From Pseudomonadota bacterium (lineage in GTDB: Bacteria > Bdellovibrionota > Oligoflexia > Oligoflexales > Oligoflexaceae), in the NCBI GenBank assembly GCA_029556045.1, contig JAKQGS010000384.1, positions 1 to 21,037 of the forward strand: a stretch of DNA of 21,037 bases. Direction: 5' to 3'. Of this stretch, positions 8,701 through 16,198 are shown one piece after another; position 1 is the stretch's first letter, and every line of letters begins with the position of its first letter. A program made the translations under genes and the position numbers. The notes below the pieces were generated by a model, which ran no database searches, was not told where the DNA came from, and saw only the letters and a program-made list of their open reading frames with translations.

Positions 8701-8955
8701 CACGGCAAAAACGGCGGATTTATTGAGCTGCGGCGCAGCTTTTTCCGAGCGTTTAACGCGTTTGCGTTCCTTCACATCAAGCACCGCCCGCTTTTTGCTG
8801 CCACCTTCAGCAGCCTGGTTGGCTTCCGCTTTTCCGCCATTGCCACCTTTGGGTTTTGCTGCGGCGAGAGCCGAATCCCCCATCGCTGCCAGAAACAGAG
8901 CTACCGCCATTGTGACGGCCGAAGCGATTAGGATAGTTTTTTCTCGAAGTTTCAT
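5785..8955 (-). CDS. Large periplasmic tetratricopeptide-repeat protein (GltD/AgmU/NfsD-like)
   Basis: A 1056-aa exported scaffold. An N-terminal signal peptide (hydrophobic core about 8-25, Ala-rich cleavage region near 30-33) is followed by a basic linker. Many TPR-like repeats follow, clear near 200-260 (YTQLIQKYPNSNIAGDAYA) and again near 720-790 (YTVIVQKFPDKPQAEEALL), with similar helices between. Myxococcus AgmU/GltD is a TPR protein of comparable size (about 1200 aa) spread through the periplasm and tied to the gliding motor. The start ATG has AGGAAG about 8 bases upstream. The stop is one base from the GTG of the next gene. No frameshift or truncation is visible. Confidence 0.87.
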   Translation of the reverse strand: MKLREKTILIASAVTMAVALFLAAMGDSALAAAKPKGGNGGKAEANQAAEGGSKKRAVLDVKERKRVKRSEKAAPQLNKSAVFAVEIERKLIKGIEKTSKYLKKTAKSLPRGSAQRLEILERILNLYMEQSTYVRSEEERAYDKAWQNWNNNGRRGTEPKLENSKSTRYWQMVAEQATEMLDEYPRNKNADVVTFNKAVALAYLGDEKEAARMYTQLIQKYPNSNIAGDAYAALGDFYFDRNDFRNAQTHYDKAMRFRRSKRYIWSVFKSGWCSYNLGKYKDALNLWKRLVMQAKSGNSAEGNLKDEAMRDMVYAFAELRDVEGAIAYYRANNGSKYIGPFLLLLSNILADQGAYKQAIDVLKRFQRVAPYDEEGPNSQKEIISLLYALGQYKPVWKELSRFPAMYGRKSAWAAKNPKKVVIETEAMIKDQILYYSSLTHQKAIKDDNLELNKEARNGYLLFLQSYPTAKEVPGVKYYIADIEYYLKNYREAGRYYLEIASLGKKKAIMYNPQNNKATNIHRTSSVDMVRAFVKDFEPEFKVLKKRTPDFKKPRPLSLRAKNYIKACAKYTEWYPQDKVRIKSCETGITKIYYQSGQKANSVRYLKLLATKYSNAKEGPAAVELLIPLIMDNRKELLAVTDQLLKIESYNKGKVGDNLRGLQRGAEKEAITKETNTLKRAQKYEAQARKYPKDPDAYKLWYNAAVDYVKAGAIPNAIAAYTVIVQKFPDKPQAEEALLNIAKIHEKQLEYTKASQHFMLFAKKYPKAKETPGALAKSCELLVAVDSENALSVCTGIFNRLPDGGQAYVYQLIISAERKKKYGLMVKLIREHYVPKFKLSSNQRIEINYKIYHAAQGKGGLADAAARDMKAAYQADMANVSGESLRYIGELAYSSTAPVVPKYNAVKLQGGTVDRLAGSIEKKAVALQELEGAMNNVVGTKDAYWGVAALYQMGLANENYALAMENAPAIKGASKEDVLKELGAQIAERRKAAMNWYKIAQDTVTKFKVYNEWSIKILNSIHRLNGQKLVFEDFVVKPDFLGAEVSTSIVSQLKGSH

Positions 8956-8990
8956 GCCCTAGCTTCCTTGCAGTATGAGATGCGCTTCAA

Positions 8991-10535
8991 TTACTTCTTT
9001 TTATCGGCGGCACCCTTCTCCGTGCATTGACTGTTCAGGTTGTAGACGTAATAACCCAGCTCATCTTCCCAATATTCCTGTTCAAATGGCCAGTATTCGA
9101 GGCTTTGCGAAAGACTGAGTTTTTGCATACCACCGATAAACTGGACCTTGTCGTCGGGATTCGTCACCGCGATCTTGGAACGAAGTTTAGCCAGCTTGCC
9201 AAGCTGCATCTCCGCCACAATCAGTTTGGTCTGATTGGAAAGATCCAAAAGCTGTGAATAATAGGTGGTGGAAAGTTTGTACATGCGCCGACCGGCATCG
9301 GTGATGGCACTGGATTTTTTTGCGTCAAGAAAGCTCTTGAGAGAGCCAAGCAACCCTGACGACTTCCATTTGCCGTAGCTGTTCAGAGCATCCAGTTCGC
9401 GATCCGCAAAACGGATGGTATCCCGCGCTCCCTTGTAGGCGTCCATGTAGGAAAGCTTTTTAATGATCTCTTCCGCATTATTGTATTTAATATCCTGTCC
9501 GTTCTTGTAGTCATAAACCAATTTGAAGAAGCCCTTGGGATTGCCGCGATAGCGGTTCAGCATGGCTTTAACATCGCCAAAAACCGGCGAATAACGCACC
9601 TTGAAGCGCCGCATCGATTTTTTGACCTCTTCGTACCGACAAAGACGCAGAAAAGTGATGGCTTGCAAAATATAGGTTTCAGGATAAAACCGGTTGATAA
9701 AAAAAGGCGAATGGATTGTATGAATATTACCCAGACTATTATTGAACTTCTCCATGAAAAAGAACGCCCACGATGCCTCCCAAATGGCATCCAGCCAATA
9801 ATCGGAATCCCGGGGAATACGACTGTAATAGCCAATGGACTCCGAGTAGCGTTTAACTTCATAGTGCACGCGGGCAATGTTCATCAGCGCCATTTCCCGT
9901 AGTTCCGCATTGCGATCACTATTGCCGGCACCACTTAGAACCCTTTCAAAATAACTTATCGCCTTGCTATGCTGCCCTGAAAGGTTGGCAACCACCCCCA
10001 AGTGAAAAATGGCGCCCAAATGATAAGCGGAATCCGACGGTACTTTTTCAAAATATTCGGAGGACTTTTCCAATTTGCGATCGTTAAAGGCTTCAATACC
10101 CAGGTAGTAGAAGTAGAATCCACGGGCTGGCCCCGGTACGTCCGATGGGCTGATTTTGGTTTTAAAAAGCTTCACAACATGGGATTGACCAAGGCTGATA
10201 CGGCTATTGATCCGACCCAATTCTTCCAGCGCCGAACGAAAGAAGGGGTTGCCACCTCCGGGACCACGGCGCACGATGATACTGTAATATTTCGATGCAG
10301 AGTTATAGAGATTCAACTTTTGAAGACTCTGCGCCAGGCCCCATTCCGCCTTGATGCGCTCCTCCTTGTTGCGGGGGGCTGTGTAAGTGTTAAAATAGGC
10401 TGCTGCCGCCGACATGTAGTCTTTGCGGGCAAAGTATTGCTGCGCTGCGGCATAGTTGGCCAGCAGTGTTTCACTGCTGAGCAGCAGCAGAATCGAGCCG
10501 ACTGTCCAACAAATTTTTTTGATGCGATCGATCAT
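8991..10535 (-). CDS. Exported tetratricopeptide-repeat protein (GltC/NfsC-like)
   Basis: A 514-aa protein with an N-terminal signal peptide (cleavage likely after about residue 26). The first TPR starts immediately (NYAAAQQYFARKDYMSAAAA). TPR-like pairs continue to about residue 330, including YFEKVPSDSAYHLGAIFHLG and YSRIPRDSDYWLDAIWEAS. The C-terminal part is helical and less regular. It lies between the outer-membrane barrel (17-base gap) and the giant TPR protein (35-base gap). That is the position of gltC/nfsC in the A-B-C-D-E order of Myxococcus. Periplasmic location and a scaffold or adaptor role are inferred from the signal peptide and TPR content. Confidence 0.85.
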   Translation of the reverse strand: MIDRIKKICWTVGSILLLLSSETLLANYAAAQQYFARKDYMSAAAAYFNTYTAPRNKEERIKAEWGLAQSLQKLNLYNSASKYYSIIVRRGPGGGNPFFRSALEELGRINSRISLGQSHVVKLFKTKISPSDVPGPARGFYFYYLGIEAFNDRKLEKSSEYFEKVPSDSAYHLGAIFHLGVVANLSGQHSKAISYFERVLSGAGNSDRNAELREMALMNIARVHYEVKRYSESIGYYSRIPRDSDYWLDAIWEASWAFFFMEKFNNSLGNIHTIHSPFFINRFYPETYILQAITFLRLCRYEEVKKSMRRFKVRYSPVFGDVKAMLNRYRGNPKGFFKLVYDYKNGQDIKYNNAEEIIKKLSYMDAYKGARDTIRFADRELDALNSYGKWKSSGLLGSLKSFLDAKKSSAITDAGRRMYKLSTTYYSQLLDLSNQTKLIVAEMQLGKLAKLRSKIAVTNPDDKVQFIGGMQKLSLSQSLEYWPFEQEYWEDELGYYVYNLNSQCTEKGAADKKK

Positions 10536-10552
10536 GAGCTAAACCTTCGCTC

Positions 10553-11365
10553 CTAGAAAAATTTGGATGCTCCAAACTGCAGCGTGATGGTATTGTGAAC
10601 ACCTTTACCACCACCGCCGTTGGCTTCCACGCTGGCAGGGGCGCATTCTGCATCCAATTTGTCGTAAAACATGCTGTGATTGCGAATATTAAAACGCAAT
10701 GACGTCGCCTTGTTGATAAAGTACCGCTGACCGATACCCAGCATAAAGGCTGGATAAGCCTTGACGGTATCAGCCGGCAACAGTTCGGCATCGGGATTTT
10801 TTGCCAGATCCGGCGCCACGCAGAAATCACTGTACTTCCAGTCGATACCAGTCAGACCAGCGCCGGCAGTAAGATAAGTGTCGAAGTAGACCAGGCGACC
10901 GGACGGCAACTGCCATTTACCATAGATGGGTGTCCATTGCAGCGCGGCATCCATCAGATAGAGGGTCCGAAAGATTTTGGTTTTAATTTCAAATTCTTCG
11001 AAGAGAAGACGCTTGTCTTCTTTATCGATACTGAAACCAAAGGCACCGGAGAGTTCAAGAGCAATCGACTCCGAGAAGTGATAAGTCATGGCTCCGGTGG
11101 CCAGATAGGTATAGATGAAGGTCTCGTTCATAATTGTGGCTAATTCAGCCCCCAGCTCAAAGCGCCCGCGTTTATTGAAATAACGGGGACGAATGACCCG
11201 GATCTCCACGTTTTCAAACCGATCGTCCTTGGCATAGACAACCGGAGCCGTCACCAGAGCTTCTCCGATCAATGCCAGGCACAGGGACAGGGACAGCGGG
11301 ATCAGGGAACACCGCATCAACGAAGTTCTGGGCCAATAACGTAGGATTTTCTTGAGCGTCAACAC
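10553..11365 (-). CDS. Outer-membrane beta-barrel domain protein (GltA/B/H-like)
   Basis: A 270-aa exported protein with the marks of a small outer-membrane barrel. A long N-terminal signal ends near residue 45 (VVYA before KDD). Alternating aromatic/polar beta-strand segments follow (YLATGAMTYHF, YFDTYLTAGAG, LRFNIRNHSMFYD), and the C-terminal residue is Phe (GASKFF), the usual BAM recognition end. It resembles the barrel family common in myxobacteria. The start is GTG at 11365 with a GGGGGT ribosome site about 8 bases upstream. An internal ATG at 11317 would give a shorter signal but lacks a good site. In the operon it probably anchors the TPR proteins to the outer membrane, as GltA/GltB/GltH do in gliding. 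Confidence 0.82.
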   Translation of the reverse strand: MLTLKKILRYWPRTSLMRCSLIPLSLSLCLALIGEALVTAPVVYAKDDRFENVEIRVIRPRYFNKRGRFELGAELATIMNETFIYTYLATGAMTYHFSESIALELSGAFGFSIDKEDKRLLFEEFEIKTKIFRTLYLMDAALQWTPIYGKWQLPSGRLVYFDTYLTAGAGLTGIDWKYSDFCVAPDLAKNPDAELLPADTVKAYPAFMLGIGQRYFINKATSLRFNIRNHSMFYDKLDAECAPASVEANGGGGKGVHNTITLQFGASKFF

Positions 11366-11389
11366 AACCGCATGACCCCCTGGGTTCCG

Positions 11390-11884
11390 TTAAATTTCTT
11401 CTTTAGACACCAGCAATTTAAAGGTAATAAAGTCGGCCTGCTGAGCCGACAACATCACCCTTTTGGCCAGCTTGAACCGGTGACCCTGATCCATTTCCAT
11501 AGTGATAGCTTCAGCTTTTTTCTTTTTTTCCTCACCGCCCGCTGCCACGACTTTCTGATTCATCTTGGCCAGCTTCTCCAGTTCTTTATAAACCGGAAAA
11601 ATCGCCCCCTGCGAACGATCCGCCTCCGGAACATCACCATTGACGATGGTGGTAATCACCTTTTCATTGATGATAATCTCCTTTTTAGTCACCACCAGCG
11701 AGGGGATCTCGTCGATATTCGACAGCGTTTGGGACTGCGGCAACTCAACATTTTCATTGATGTCGTAATTCACCGGGTCGGTGGAGAAACTCATCAAAAG
11801 AAAGGTGACTAGGATACTGAAAATATCCAACATCGGCGTAAGGTTTAACGATAGGGCTTCGCCGTCACTACCGACTGATGCCAT
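11390..11884 (-). CDS. ExbD/TolR family proton-channel component (AglS-like)
   Basis: The second of two ExbD/TolR homologues, 164 aa. A short cytoplasmic N-terminus leads into one transmembrane helix (about 16-36). It carries the conserved proton-carrying aspartate D20 in the motif LNLTPMLDIFSILVTFLL, followed by a periplasmic domain. A Lys-rich insertion (EEKKKKAE) lies in the periplasmic part. The start ATG has an excellent GGGAGGGAG site. It follows the first ExbD gene after 36 bases. Two different TolR-type subunits beside one TolQ-type subunit is the arrangement of Myxococcus aglR-aglQ-aglS, where both aspartates matter for the motor. Confidence 0.93.
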   Translation of the reverse strand: MASVGSDGEALSLNLTPMLDIFSILVTFLLMSFSTDPVNYDINENVELPQSQTLSNIDEIPSLVVTKKEIIINEKVITTIVNGDVPEADRSQGAIFPVYKELEKLAKMNQKVVAAGGEEKKKKAEAITMEMDQGHRFKLAKRVMLSAQQADFITFKLLVSKEEI

Positions 11885-11920
11885 ACTCCCTCCCTGGAGA
11901 CCCGTAACGAAAGTTATTAT

Positions 11921-12469
11921 TTATAGGACAACGCTGCCAATAACCACTTTTTCATAAATGAAATCGGACTCACGTTTATCATTGGTTTTTTCATCGGTCA
12001 CAATGATCTTGGGATCCGACTGCAACCTTGTTTTAACCGTGTCGACCACCTGAATCAGGGCACTGTAGGGCACATCGTCTTCCGAAAAGACGGTGACCTT
12101 ATCTGCATCCTGTTCACGCATACGCAGATCCACCAGATCTTTATGCATGCGTGCCAAATCGCCTTTGTTCAGTTTATAAATGGTTTCTTTTTTATCGACA
12201 GGGGGAGCGGACCAAATGGTGGTCAGTTTGACCTCCTCCTTTTCGATATCAACATTGATGCTCAAGGTTCGTTGGGGTTTGTCGGGAATATCTGGCGAAT
12301 TGCTGAAAAAAGGAATCTGCACTTCGAGAATACCCAGTCCTATAAAAGCCGCTGATACCAGCAGAAAGGTATTCAACATCGAAAACACGTCGATAAACGG
12401 CATGATGTTGAGTTCAGCAGCACCAACCTTGATTTCCGCTCTTTTCTTTTTTTTCTTGCGACTAGCCAA
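11921..12469 (-). CDS. ExbD/TolR family proton-channel component (AglQ-like), TTG start
   Basis: The first ExbD/TolR homologue, 182 aa. A very basic N-terminus (SRKKKKKR) precedes a transmembrane helix with D27 in LNIMPFIDVFSMLNTFLL, the motif that carries protons in this family. A periplasmic domain follows. The start codon is TTG: GGAGGG lies 7 bases upstream, and no in-frame ATG fits the conserved N-terminus. The gene is 72 bases downstream of the TolQ-like gene, with a hairpin in that gap. The two ExbD paralogues differ clearly in sequence, so this is not a recent tandem duplication. Confidence 0.93.
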   Translation of the reverse strand: MASRKKKKKRAEIKVGAAELNIMPFIDVFSMLNTFLLVSAAFIGLGILEVQIPFFSNSPDIPDKPQRTLSINVDIEKEEVKLTTIWSAPPVDKKETIYKLNKGDLARMHKDLVDLRMREQDADKVTVFSEDDVPYSALIQVVDTVKTRLQSDPKIIVTDEKTNDKRESDFIYEKVVIGSVVL

Positions 12470-12493
12470 AAGCAGGCCCTCCGTGGCTGCTAG

Positions 12494-12520
12494 AACCGAG
12501 CGTCACCCCGACGCCCGGTT
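12494..12520 (-). other. Intercistronic hairpin between tolQ-like and exbD-like genes
   Basis: AACCG-x-GCGTC pairs with GACGC-x-CGGTT around the loop ACCCC, giving an 11-position stem with one mismatch. No T-run follows on the minus strand, so it is not a standard terminator. It lies 22 bases after the TolQ-like stop and could stabilise the upstream message or act as a processing site. Confidence 0.5.
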
Positions 12521-12541
12521 ATCTCATCAGGGAACAGAGAA

Positions 12542-13198
12542 TCAATGTTCTGAGGAACCTCTAAGCTTCATTTTACGCGTGTAGAGGAGATCCAGAAGCT
12601 TGGCGGCGTTCTTGTTAATGTCCTCCACCAGAGCGGCCTGCTTGGCCACCAATACACCGTAGAAAAAAAGACAGAACAGAGCGGTACTCAGACCATATGA
12701 GGTCGCGTTCAATGCTTCGGCGATACCTTCCGCCAGCAGGGTTTGTTTCTGCGCACCGGTGGCTTTCGCAACCGCGGCAAAAGAGCGCATCAGACCGAAA
12801 ATCGTACCCAAAAGGCCTAGCAGGGTGGCGACGTTGGCGGTGGTGGCCAAAAAGCCGGTGAATTTGGTGACTTTCGGCACACTGGACAGGATGGCGTGAT
12901 CGAGGGCGTGTTCAATCTCCTTGCTGGAGTCGTTGGAGCGCTTCAGTCCTTCCGCCAAAACGGTCGGTACCAGTTTGGGGCGAGCTTTTTTACACAGGCG
13001 GATGGCATTTTCGATGGAATTGTTCATGACCATCTTTTGCACCATGGCCATAAACCCAGAGCTGTTGACGAGATCGTACTCCAACCAGTAGCGGTACGAC
13101 CGTTCAAAAACGATCACCGCCGATATGATCGCGACGAGCGTGATGGAGGACATAACTTCAATGCCACCCTGATGGAAATACCGGACAATCGCTTCCAT
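12542..13198 (-). CDS. MotA/TolQ/ExbB proton channel family protein (AglR-like)
   Basis: The channel subunit of the motor, 218 aa. It has three transmembrane helices: near residues 13-33 (SSITLVAIISAVIVF), near 113-140 with the family signature GLLGTIFGLMRSF, and near 158-180 (STALFCLFFYGVLVA). A cytoplasmic loop lies between the first two. The frame runs upstream to 13273, but I place the start at the ATG at 13198, which has GAGAGGGG 7 bases upstream. The extra 25 residues look unlike a TolQ N-terminus. It is the first gene of the eight-gene operon, about 92 bases after the predicted transcription start. With the two ExbD homologues it should form a proton-motive-force-driven rotary-type stator. 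Its passengers here are Glt/Nfs-like proteins, not Tol-Pal or TonB. Confidence 0.93.
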   Translation of the reverse strand: MEAIVRYFHQGGIEVMSSITLVAIISAVIVFERSYRYWLEYDLVNSSGFMAMVQKMVMNNSIENAIRLCKKARPKLVPTVLAEGLKRSNDSSKEIEHALDHAILSSVPKVTKFTGFLATTANVATLLGLLGTIFGLMRSFAAVAKATGAQKQTLLAEGIAEALNATSYGLSTALFCLFFYGVLVAKQAALVEDINKNAAKLLDLLYTRKMKLRGSSEH

Positions 13199-13297
13199 GC
13201 TGATACCCCTCTCCATGAAGAACCTGGTTTTACCAAGGCCCAACCAACCCTGGCTTTCTGTTATTGCACTCATGTTATTTTATGAGCTTTTAATAAA

Positions 13298-13327
13298 ATT
13301 CTACGAACCTCTGCCGGTAAATGTCAA
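13298..13327 (-). promoter_or_regulatory. Sigma70-type promoter of the motor operon
   Basis: On the minus strand a perfect -35 (TTGACA, 13322-13327) is followed by an 18-bp spacer and TAGAAT (13298-13303, five of six consensus bases). This predicts transcription from about 13290 with a leader of about 90 bases before the TolQ-like start. Confidence 0.7.
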
Positions 13328-13380
13328 CCGGCTGCCAATAAATTCAAAAGATTGTAGCGCAGTCCCTGGATTTGCCATAT

Positions 13381-13394
13381 ATTTGAATTCAAAT
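13381..13394. promoter_or_regulatory. Perfect 14-bp palindrome upstream of nuoB (possible operator)
   Basis: ATTTGAATTCAAAT is a perfect inverted repeat, flanked by looser CATAT...ATATG symmetry. It lies 36 bases upstream of the nuoB start. It overlaps a possible -35 (TTGAAT), with a TAATAAT stretch at 13404-13410 as a possible -10. It could bind a dimeric regulator, but AT-rich palindromes of this length also occur by chance. Confidence 0.4.
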
Positions 13395-13430
13395 GATATG
13401 CCCTAATAATGCCGAGACTTAGGACTCACC

Positions 13431-13913
13431 ATGAAACATCCAACTCAGAATTTTGAACATTCGGTCGTCACGACCAAATTTGCGGAATTGATTGGGTGGG
13501 CCCGTAAAAATTCCCTGTGGCCCTACCCGTTTGGCACCGCCTGCTGCGGTATCGAATATATGGCTACCGTCGGTCCAAAATACGACGTGTCGCGGCTAGG
13601 AGCAGAAGTCGTGCGCTTTTCACCCCGCCAAAGCGACGTGATGATCGTGGCAGGCACCATTACGGAAAAAATGGCGCCAGTACTGCGCAAGATTTACGAT
13701 CAGATGGCTGAACCTAAATGGGTGATCTCTATGGGTGCCTGTGCCTCAAGTGGTGGTTTTTACCGAGCCTATCATGTTGTCCAGGGGGTCGATCGCATCG
13801 TGCCGGTTGATGTTTACATTGCCGGGTGCCCACTCACCCCCGAAGCCGTCATCGCCGGAATCATGACCCTACAGGATAAAATCGGGGAAAGATCCCGCCA
13901 AGGGCAAATGTGA
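13431..13913 (+). CDS. nuoB: NADH-quinone oxidoreductase subunit B
   Basis: A 160-aa NuoB/20-kDa (PSST) subunit of respiratory complex I, which holds the N2 [4Fe-4S] cluster next to the quinone site. The ligands are all present: the tandem pair C38-C39 (GTACCGIE), C104 (MGACASSGG) and C133 (AGCPLTPE). Typical motifs [20 protein letters not shown] and [12 protein letters not shown] are intact. AGGA lies 8 bases before the ATG. Unusually, no nuoA or nuoC flanks it; its neighbours are the divergent motor operon and a GHKL-like gene 34 bases downstream. It could be the sole NuoB of a dispersed complex I, or an extra copy belonging to another [NiFe]-hydrogenase-related complex. Sequence conservation favours a genuine complex I subunit. 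Confidence 0.93.
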   Translation: MKHPTQNFEHSVVTTKFAELIGWARKNSLWPYPFGTACCGIEYMATVGPKYDVSRLGAEVVRFSPRQSDVMIVAGTITEKMAPVLRKIYDQMAEPKWVISMGACASSGGFYRAYHVVQGVDRIVPVDVYIAGCPLTPEAVIAGIMTLQDKIGERSRQGQM

Positions 13914-13947
13914 ACAACGATGCTGACATAATAGCTGAGGGTATTCC

Positions 13948-14910
13948 ATGAATACAGGCATGCCGGGATCCTTGTTCGTGGATCTCGCCCAATACAAGCC
14001 ACTGCCACCTGGAGAGGCGTTGCGCGTTGTTGCCCACGGCTCACAAGTGGATATCGTCAACAGCATCGAGGCTGCGGTCAGGGTCTTGCAGTCGGGCATG
14101 GATTACCGCATCGTCGTGGCGAACGGCCCCGATCCCCAGATTCTCAACCTGGCTCGTAAAATTCCGTTGTGTCAGACCGTTGTGGTTTCGCCGATGGCGA
14201 TTCCGGAAATCAGCGCGTCTTTGGCGGGGCAAGAGGATCAGTTGATTGATCACTTGATTGCCCATTACGACAGGACCGGCTGGGTGGTGGAACAGCTGCG
14301 TATTTGCCTGCAAAAAATACTCACTGCCAATATTTTTGGAGTGGATAAATATCTGATCCATGGCACGGCTATTCAACGTTTTCCCATTCGTGGCTCCGGC
14401 GATCGCAATCCCCTCAATATGGAGGTGATGAAATTCGCGCAAAAGTGCGGCCTTGGGCAGCACCTCTCCAAAACCCTGTTCGGTATTTCCGAAGAATTGC
14501 TGATGAATGTGTTGTACGATGGGCCACTCGCCAGCGGGGCCTACGATCCTTCAACTTTCAATCGCAACAGCCCGGTGGAACTTACTCCGCACGAGCAGGG
14601 AGAATTGACATTTGGCTGCGATGGTCAATGTTTTGTTCTGGCTGCCAGCGATCCCTTCGGCGCCCTTAAACGGGGTACGTTTTTTGCCTATTTGAAAAAA
14701 ATTATGAAGCGAGACGATACGCAGGGATTGATCGATACCAAAAAAGAAGGGGCTGGCCTTGGCTTTTTCAAGATGCTGTATGGTTGTAACGCTTTGATTT
14801 GTGATGTGAAAGCCATGCAAAAAACCGAGGTCATGGCTTTGCTGGACCTGCGGGAACCCGTGCGGGATTTTAGCATGATGCCGCGATCGGTGCATTTTTT
14901 CCAAATCTGA
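13948..14910 (+). CDS. GHKL-type (histidine kinase-like) ATP-binding protein
   Basis: A 320-aa cytoplasmic protein. The C-terminal half (about 175-300) has the layout of a GHKL ATPase fold: an N-box-like helix [13 protein letters not shown] (E182/E183, N187, D191), a segment GCDG at 223-226, DPFG at 235-238 as the first glycine box, and GAGLG at 268-272 as the second. No phospho-accepting histidine (H-box) is evident. It therefore resembles stand-alone anti-sigma or regulator ATPases rather than a full sensor kinase. Residues 1-120 form an alpha/beta region ([27 protein letters not shown]), possibly a degenerate receiver-like domain. GAGGGT lies 6 bases upstream of the ATG. It follows nuoB closely and is probably co-transcribed. 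The fold call is from motifs only, and the partner is unknown. Confidence 0.7.
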   Translation: MNTGMPGSLFVDLAQYKPLPPGEALRVVAHGSQVDIVNSIEAAVRVLQSGMDYRIVVANGPDPQILNLARKIPLCQTVVVSPMAIPEISASLAGQEDQLIDHLIAHYDRTGWVVEQLRICLQKILTANIFGVDKYLIHGTAIQRFPIRGSGDRNPLNMEVMKFAQKCGLGQHLSKTLFGISEELLMNVLYDGPLASGAYDPSTFNRNSPVELTPHEQGELTFGCDGQCFVLAASDPFGALKRGTFFAYLKKIMKRDDTQGLIDTKKEGAGLGFFKMLYGCNALICDVKAMQKTEVMALLDLREPVRDFSMMPRSVHFFQI

Positions 14911-14944
14911 TAACGTTTATCGTAATGTTTTAAAGGAGCAAGAC

Positions 14945-16171
14945 ATGGCAAAAATCAAAGTCAATCGCCCCGTGGTGGAGATGGATGGAGACGAGATGAC
15001 GCGCATAATCTGGGCCAAAATCAAAGAAAAGCTCATCCTTCCTTATCTCGACATCGATATCAAGTATTTCGACCTCGGAATGGAAAACCGCGATGCCACC
15101 AACGACCAGGTGACCTTGGATGCAGCAAAGGCCATCAAAGAGTTTGACGTGGGCATCAAATGCGCCACTATCACCCCTGATGAGGCCCGCGTTAAGGAAT
15201 TCGGCTTGAAAAAAATGTGGAAAAGCCCCAATGGCACCATCCGCAATTATCTTGGTGGCACCGTTTTCCGCGAGCCCATTATCTGCAAAAACATTCCTCG
15301 TCTGGTTCCCAACTGGAAGCGGCCCATCGTTGTGGGCCGCCATGCTCATGCCGACCAATACAAAGCAACGGATGTCTCTATTCCCGGTGCCGGTAAATTG
15401 AAGATGGTATTCGAACCGGCGCAAGGCGGTGAACCAACCGTTTGGGAAGTCAATGAATTTAAAGATGCCGGAATCGCCATGGGCATGTTCAATACCGATG
15501 AATCCATCGCCGGTTTCGCCAAGTCCTGCTTTCAGTACGGTTTAAGCAAAGGTTTCCCTGTTTACCTGTCGACTAAAAACACCATCCTGAAAACATACGA
15601 TGGTCGCTTCAAGGACATCTTTCAAAAGGTCTATGACAGCGAATTTGCCTCATCATACAAGAACGCAGGACTGACCTACGAGCACCGTTTGATCGACGAC
15701 ATGGTGGCCCAGGTTCTTAAATGGGATGGCGGTATCGTTTGGGCGTGTAAAAATTACGATGGCGACGTTCAATCGGACACCGTGGCCCAGGGCTTTGGCA
15801 GCTTGGGGCTGATGACCTCCGTTCTGATGTGCCCCAATGGCCGCACCATCGAAACAGAAGCGGCCCACGGCACGGTAACCCGTCATTACCGCGATCACCA
15901 GGCTGGCAAGAAAACCAGCACAAACCCAGTGGCCAGCATTTTTGCATGGACGCAAGGACTCGCCCACCGCGGTCGCCTGGATGAAACGCCCGCAGTGGTG
16001 AAATTCGCGCAAACCCTGGAAAAAGTCTGCGTGCAAACCATCGAGGGCGGCGCCATGACCAAAGATCTGGCGGTGTGCATACACGGCAACAATCCCCCAG
16101 CGGGGAGCTACATGTACACTGACGACTTCCTGGATGCGCTGGCAGCTAACCTCAACAAAGCCATGGCTTAA
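14945..16171 (+). CDS. icd: NADP-dependent isocitrate dehydrogenase, eukaryotic (homodimeric) type
   Basis: Catalyses oxidative decarboxylation of isocitrate to 2-oxoglutarate with NADP+ in the TCA cycle. The 408 aa and motifs match the IDH1/IDH2-like class, not the E. coli Icd class. Substrate site: [19 protein letters not shown], with R132-type arginine context in [13 protein letters not shown]. Metal site: [13 protein letters not shown] and [13 protein letters not shown] site: [20 protein letters not shown] (the Arg-His pair selects NADP over NAD). AAGGAG lies 7 bases before the ATG. It is 34 bases after the GHKL-like gene and 27 before the ABC transporter ATPase, so it may share their transcript. 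No anomaly is visible. Confidence 0.96.
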   Translation: MAKIKVNRPVVEMDGDEMTRIIWAKIKEKLILPYLDIDIKYFDLGMENRDATNDQVTLDAAKAIKEFDVGIKCATITPDEARVKEFGLKKMWKSPNGTIRNYLGGTVFREPIICKNIPRLVPNWKRPIVVGRHAHADQYKATDVSIPGAGKLKMVFEPAQGGEPTVWEVNEFKDAGIAMGMFNTDESIAGFAKSCFQYGLSKGFPVYLSTKNTILKTYDGRFKDIFQKVYDSEFASSYKNAGLTYEHRLIDDMVAQVLKWDGGIVWACKNYDGDVQSDTVAQGFGSLGLMTSVLMCPNGRTIETEAAHGTVTRHYRDHQAGKKTSTNPVASIFAWTQGLAHRGRLDETPAVVKFAQTLEKVCVQTIEGGAMTKDLAVCIHGNNPPAGSYMYTDDFLDALAANLNKAMA

Positions 16172-16198
16172 CGCTGCCGCGATGGTCCAGTAGTGCAA

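Noticed and set aside
2133..13198. Reading the operon as Tol-Pal or TonB-ExbBD
   Set aside because: No TolA, TolB, Pal, TonB or receptor gene is present; two different ExbD genes, TPR scaffolds and an FHA/AgmX protein fit Agl/Glt/Nfs better.
14930..15424. 164-aa and 181-aa minus-strand frames opposite icd
   Set aside because: Antisense to the very well conserved isocitrate dehydrogenase.
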